The notes below the pieces were generated by a model. It did no database searches. It was given only the letters and a program-made list of their open reading frames with translations, and was not told the origin of the DNA. From the NCBI GenBank assembly GCA_964523885.1, contig CAZFYX010000034.1, forward strand, positions 1 through 64,000: DNA of 64,000 nucleotides, in the 5' to 3' direction. The stretch comes from SHXO01 sp964523885. GTDB lineage: Bacteria > Pseudomonadota > Gammaproteobacteria > Burkholderiales > SHXO01. Below are positions 61,524 to 64,000 of the stretch, one piece after another. Made by a program: the position numbers and the translations under genes. The stretch's first letter is position 1. Every line of letters starts with the position of its first letter.

Positions 61524-63363
61524 AGAGCATGTTTCCCGGCCCGCTGTATTGCTTGATCGGCGCCATGGCGCCCACCACGCCCAGCCCCGCGTACGGGTCG
61601 TCCGCCGAGACGGTGGGGAAGGCCACCGCACCCATCCAGCCGCCGACGCCCGAATACACTGCGACATACTGCTTGCCGTCAGGCCCCAGGTAGGTGATCG
61701 GGTTGCCGACGATCCCCGAGCCGGTCTGGAACTTCCACAGCTCCTTGCCGTTACGCGCGTCCACGGCCTTGAACCAGCCGTCCATCGTGCCGTAGAAGAC
61801 CACGTCGCCACCGGTCGCCAGCACGCCGCTGTAGACGGGGAGCACCGGTTCCTTGACCGACCATGCCCGCTTCGCGTTCGCCACGTCCCACGCCACCAGC
61901 TCGCCCTGGTAGCCGCCGGGTCCGGCGTACATCTTCACGCTCGCGCCCAGGTAAGGCGTGCCGGCGATGTAGTTGGACTCGATCCCCTCGTAGTCCATGC
62001 AGGTGTTGTGCGCCGGAATGTAGAGCAGTCCGGTGCGCGGCGACAGGGCCGACGGGATGAAGTCCTTCGCGCCGGTCGAGGACGGGCAGATGTTCTTCGT
62101 CACCTGGCCGAAGTGGGTGCGCTTGGAGGGCACCTCGTTCGCCTTCCCGGTCTTGAGGTCGTAGCCCGTAGCCCAGTTGGTCGACGGCTCGAAGATCTCC
62201 GCGGAGAGCAGCTCGCCGGTCTCGCGATCGTGCACGTACATGAATCCCGTGCGCCCCGGATGCAGGAGCAGCCTGCGCATCCGTCCGCCCCACTCCATGT
62301 CGACGACGATGTTCTCCATGATCTCGTCGTAATCCCAGGCGTCGTGCTCGGTGTACTGGTAGGCCCAGCGCGCCATTCCGGTGTCGGGATTGCGCGCGAT
62401 CGTGGCGGTCGACCACTTGTTGGCGCCCGGCCGGATGTCGGGGTTCCACACGCCGGGGTTGCCGGTGCCGTGGAAGATGAGATCGAGCTCGGGGTCGTAG
62501 GAGATCCAGCCCCAGACGCTGCCTCCGCCCAGCCTCCACTGGTCCGGCGGCCAGGTCTTCACGCCCAGGTCGACGCCCTGGTCCTTCGGGTAGAAGGGCT
62601 TGAAGTCCGCGCCGATCAGCACGTCCTTGTCCGGCCCGGTGTTGAACGCCTTCCACACCACATGGCCGTCCTGCACCGACAGCGCTGCCACCCATCCGCG
62701 CACACCCAGCTCGCCGCCCGAGTTGCCGACGATGACTTTGTCCTTCACCACCAGCGGCGCCATGGTCAGCGTTTCGCCGACGTTGATGTTGCCCAGCTTC
62801 GTGCGCCAGGCCTCCTTCCCGTTCTTCACGTCCACGGCCACGGTGTGTCCATCGAGGGTGTTGTAGATCACCTTCCCGTCCGCATAGGAGGCCCCGCGGT
62901 TCACCACGTCGCAGCAGGCCTTGCCCACCGACTGCGGGTCCGGGTGCGGCTGGTACATCCACTTCATCGCGCCGCCGGGCTTGGTCAGGTCCACGGCGAT
63001 CAGGGTGTTGGGGAACGGCGTGACGATGTACATGGTGTCGTCCACCACCAGCGGTCCGCCTTCATGCCCGTGCGGGATCCCGGTGGAGAGCGTGGTCTTC
63101 ACCTGCAGCTTGGCGACGTTGTCTGCGGTGATCTGATCCAGCGGGCTGTAGCGCGTGTTGGCGAGGTCTCCGCCGGGGAGGCGCCACTGCCCAGCAGGCA
63201 CCGGCGTCACCAGGCGCACCCTGGGCGTGGGCTGCGGGAGGGTCATGCCGGGCGGCGCCGCGACTTGCGGTGCCGCCTCGCCGCCAGAACATGCCGCCAG
63301 CAGGATGGCGGTGCTCGCCAGGGCAATGCGGGCAAGGATCGGGGATAGCGGCAACGAAGTCAT
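61507..63363 (-). CDS. PQQ-dependent alcohol dehydrogenase (second), predicted lanthanide type
   Basis: A 618-residue quinoprotein with a lipoprotein-like leader (LLAACSGG near residue 22). Propeller repeats, the vicinal disulfide GKACCDVVNRG and the motif HDAWDYDEIME are present; the second Asp of DYD is the lanthanide ligand in XoxF/ExaF enzymes. Identity with the enzyme at 35589 is moderate, so the two are separate lineages. The neighbours, XoxJ-like protein, two cytochromes and a CoxB, make a complete electron route. Confidence 0.92.
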   Translation of the reverse strand: MTSLPLSPILARIALASTAILLAACSGGEAAPQVAAPPGMTLPQPTPRVRLVTPVPAGQWRLPGGDLANTRYSPLDQITADNVAKLQVKTTLSTGIPHGHEGGPLVVDDTMYIVTPFPNTLIAVDLTKPGGAMKWMYQPHPDPQSVGKACCDVVNRGASYADGKVIYNTLDGHTVAVDVKNGKEAWRTKLGNINVGETLTMAPLVVKDKVIVGNSGGELGVRGWVAALSVQDGHVVWKAFNTGPDKDVLIGADFKPFYPKDQGVDLGVKTWPPDQWRLGGGSVWGWISYDPELDLIFHGTGNPGVWNPDIRPGANKWSTATIARNPDTGMARWAYQYTEHDAWDYDEIMENIVVDMEWGGRMRRLLLHPGRTGFMYVHDRETGELLSAEIFEPSTNWATGYDLKTGKANEVPSKRTHFGQVTKNICPSSTGAKDFIPSALSPRTGLLYIPAHNTCMDYEGIESNYIAGTPYLGASVKMYAGPGGYQGELVAWDVANAKRAWSVKEPVLPVYSGVLATGGDVVFYGTMDGWFKAVDARNGKELWKFQTGSGIVGNPITYLGPDGKQYVAVYSGVGGWMGAVAFPTVSADDPYAGLGVVGAMAPIKQYSGPGNMLYVFGF

Positions 63364-63366
63364 TGG

Positions 63367-63738
63367 TCAGCTCAAGGTGTAGAGGTACGCGGCGATGTCC
63401 CGAGCCTCGTCCTCGGTGAGCCCGACCGCCGGCATGGCGGTGTTGGGCTCCACGTCCGGCGGATTGCGCAGCCAGCGCACGAGGTTGTGGAGGTTGTTCG
63501 GCAGTTCCCCGGCGATGTAGGTGCGGCGCGAGAACGCGTCGAGTGGCGGCCCCACCATGCCATCGGCGGCTCGCACGCCGGGAATCGCATGGCAGCTGCC
63601 GCAGTTGAACTTGTCGATGAGTTGGGCGCCGCGCTGGGGGTCGCCGCCGGTGGCCCGGGCGTAACGCGGCTCGCTGCGGCCGCCCTCGCAGCCCTCCAGC
63701 AGCACGATCGCGCAGATCAGCAGGTCGGCAAGCTTCAT
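63367..63738 (-). CDS. Cytochrome c
   Basis: A 123-residue class I cytochrome c with a leader ending in a lipobox-like LLEGCEGG, one haem site (FNCGSCHAIPG) and a methionine in NTAMPAVG. It lies 3 bases before the dehydrogenase start and overlaps the upstream membrane protein stop by 4 bases. It is the likely XoxG-type electron acceptor of the dehydrogenase. Confidence 0.9.
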   Translation of the reverse strand: MKLADLLICAIVLLEGCEGGRSEPRYARATGGDPQRGAQLIDKFNCGSCHAIPGVRAADGMVGPPLDAFSRRTYIAGELPNNLHNLVRWLRNPPDVEPNTAMPAVGLTEDEARDIAAYLYTLS

Positions 63739-64000
63739 CGGTAAGGCTCGCAGGCCTGGAGGATGAGGGCGGGCCAGCCGGCCCAGAACACGCCCAGCGT
63801 GAAGCTCGCGCTGACGAACAGCGCGGTCGCGGCCATGAAGTCAGGGCGCGCACGGCCGTGGACCTGCGTGACGCCCCGGTCCTGCGAGCGCCGCCACGCG
63901 CTCCTCGCTGCCACCAGGGCGGCCACCGCAATCCCCAGCGCGACCACGCTCACCACGATCTCGGCGCCCTGCGCGGCCGCGCGGCTCAGCGACCACGTGT
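63735..64000 (-). CDS. Membrane protein, C-terminal part (cut by window edge)
   Basis: The frame is open to the right edge and ends at 63735, overlapping the next cytochrome gene (ATGA). The visible 87 residues hold two membrane helices (IVVSVVALGIAVAALVAA and MAATALFVSASFTLGVFW) joined by a polar loop. Small two- to four-helix proteins of this sort accompany oxidase genes in some proteobacteria, but I cannot name the family. Confidence 0.6.
   Translation of the reverse strand, partial: TWSLSRAAAQGAEIVVSVVALGIAVAALVAARSAWRRSQDRGVTQVHGRARPDFMAATALFVSASFTLGVFWAGWPALILQACEPYR

Overview
The window is GC-rich (roughly two thirds G+C by eye), densely coded chromosomal DNA. RdgC, Liv-type ABC transport genes, trehalose synthesis genes, PQQ alcohol dehydrogenases and a cytochrome oxidase with a fused haem domain suggest a betaproteobacterium, most likely Burkholderiales-like. 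This rests on protein families only; there is no rRNA to confirm it. I see no tRNA, rRNA, CRISPR array, phage or insertion sequence.

Layout. 1-5.2 kb: end of apt, an orphan ABC substrate-binding protein, a glycerophosphodiesterase, a cyclic-nucleotide-binding protein, an MFS transporter and rdgC. 5.3-10.8 kb: a leftward catabolic cluster (CoA-transferase, acyl-CoA dehydrogenase, RraA-like aldolase, D-aminoacylase-type amidohydrolase, PhyH-type dioxygenase), interrupted by a CTAG-rich inverted repeat. 10.9-33 kb: a stress and envelope region with a small heat shock protein, two MscS channels, otsB-otsA, DUF883-, DUF421- and DUF2254-type membrane proteins, PRC-barrel proteins, a YihY protein, a cation/proton exchanger and many small exported proteins of unusual composition. 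This part is littered with decayed genes: a GH15 glucoamylase, a second otsA end, a truncated membrane protein, a degenerate membrane protein, a paralogue fragment and a frameshifted phosphatase-fold gene. 33-39.7 kb: methyltransferase, AraC regulator, cytochrome c plus PQQ alcohol dehydrogenase, a hydrolase-LuxR fusion regulator and another PRC-barrel protein. 40-45 kb: a 1521-residue DUF748/AsmA-like protein and an HPP protein. 45-50 kb: a branched-chain amino acid type ABC importer. 50-54.6 kb: a Gld-like ABC system with an exported lactonase-like metallo-hydrolase. 54.9-58.9 kb: an exported tail-anchored protein, a hybrid histidine kinase and a divergent response regulator. 59-64 kb: a respiratory cluster of coxB, cytochrome c, XoxJ-like binding protein, PQQ dehydrogenase, cytochrome c and a membrane protein running off the edge.

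How the parts work together. Compatible-solute synthesis (OtsA/OtsB), mechanosensitive channels, a chaperone and exported proteins look like an osmotic and envelope-stress set. Both PQQ dehydrogenases carry the extra aspartate (DYD) that marks lanthanide-dependent enzymes, and each has its own cytochrome c; the second sits beside a Cu-A oxidase subunit, which suggests a short periplasmic chain from alcohol to oxygen. The most distinctive features are the sensor-like membrane module fused to OtsA, the decayed otsA/GH15 remnants, and the group of exported Trp/Tyr/Arg/Asp-rich proteins I cannot assign to a known family.
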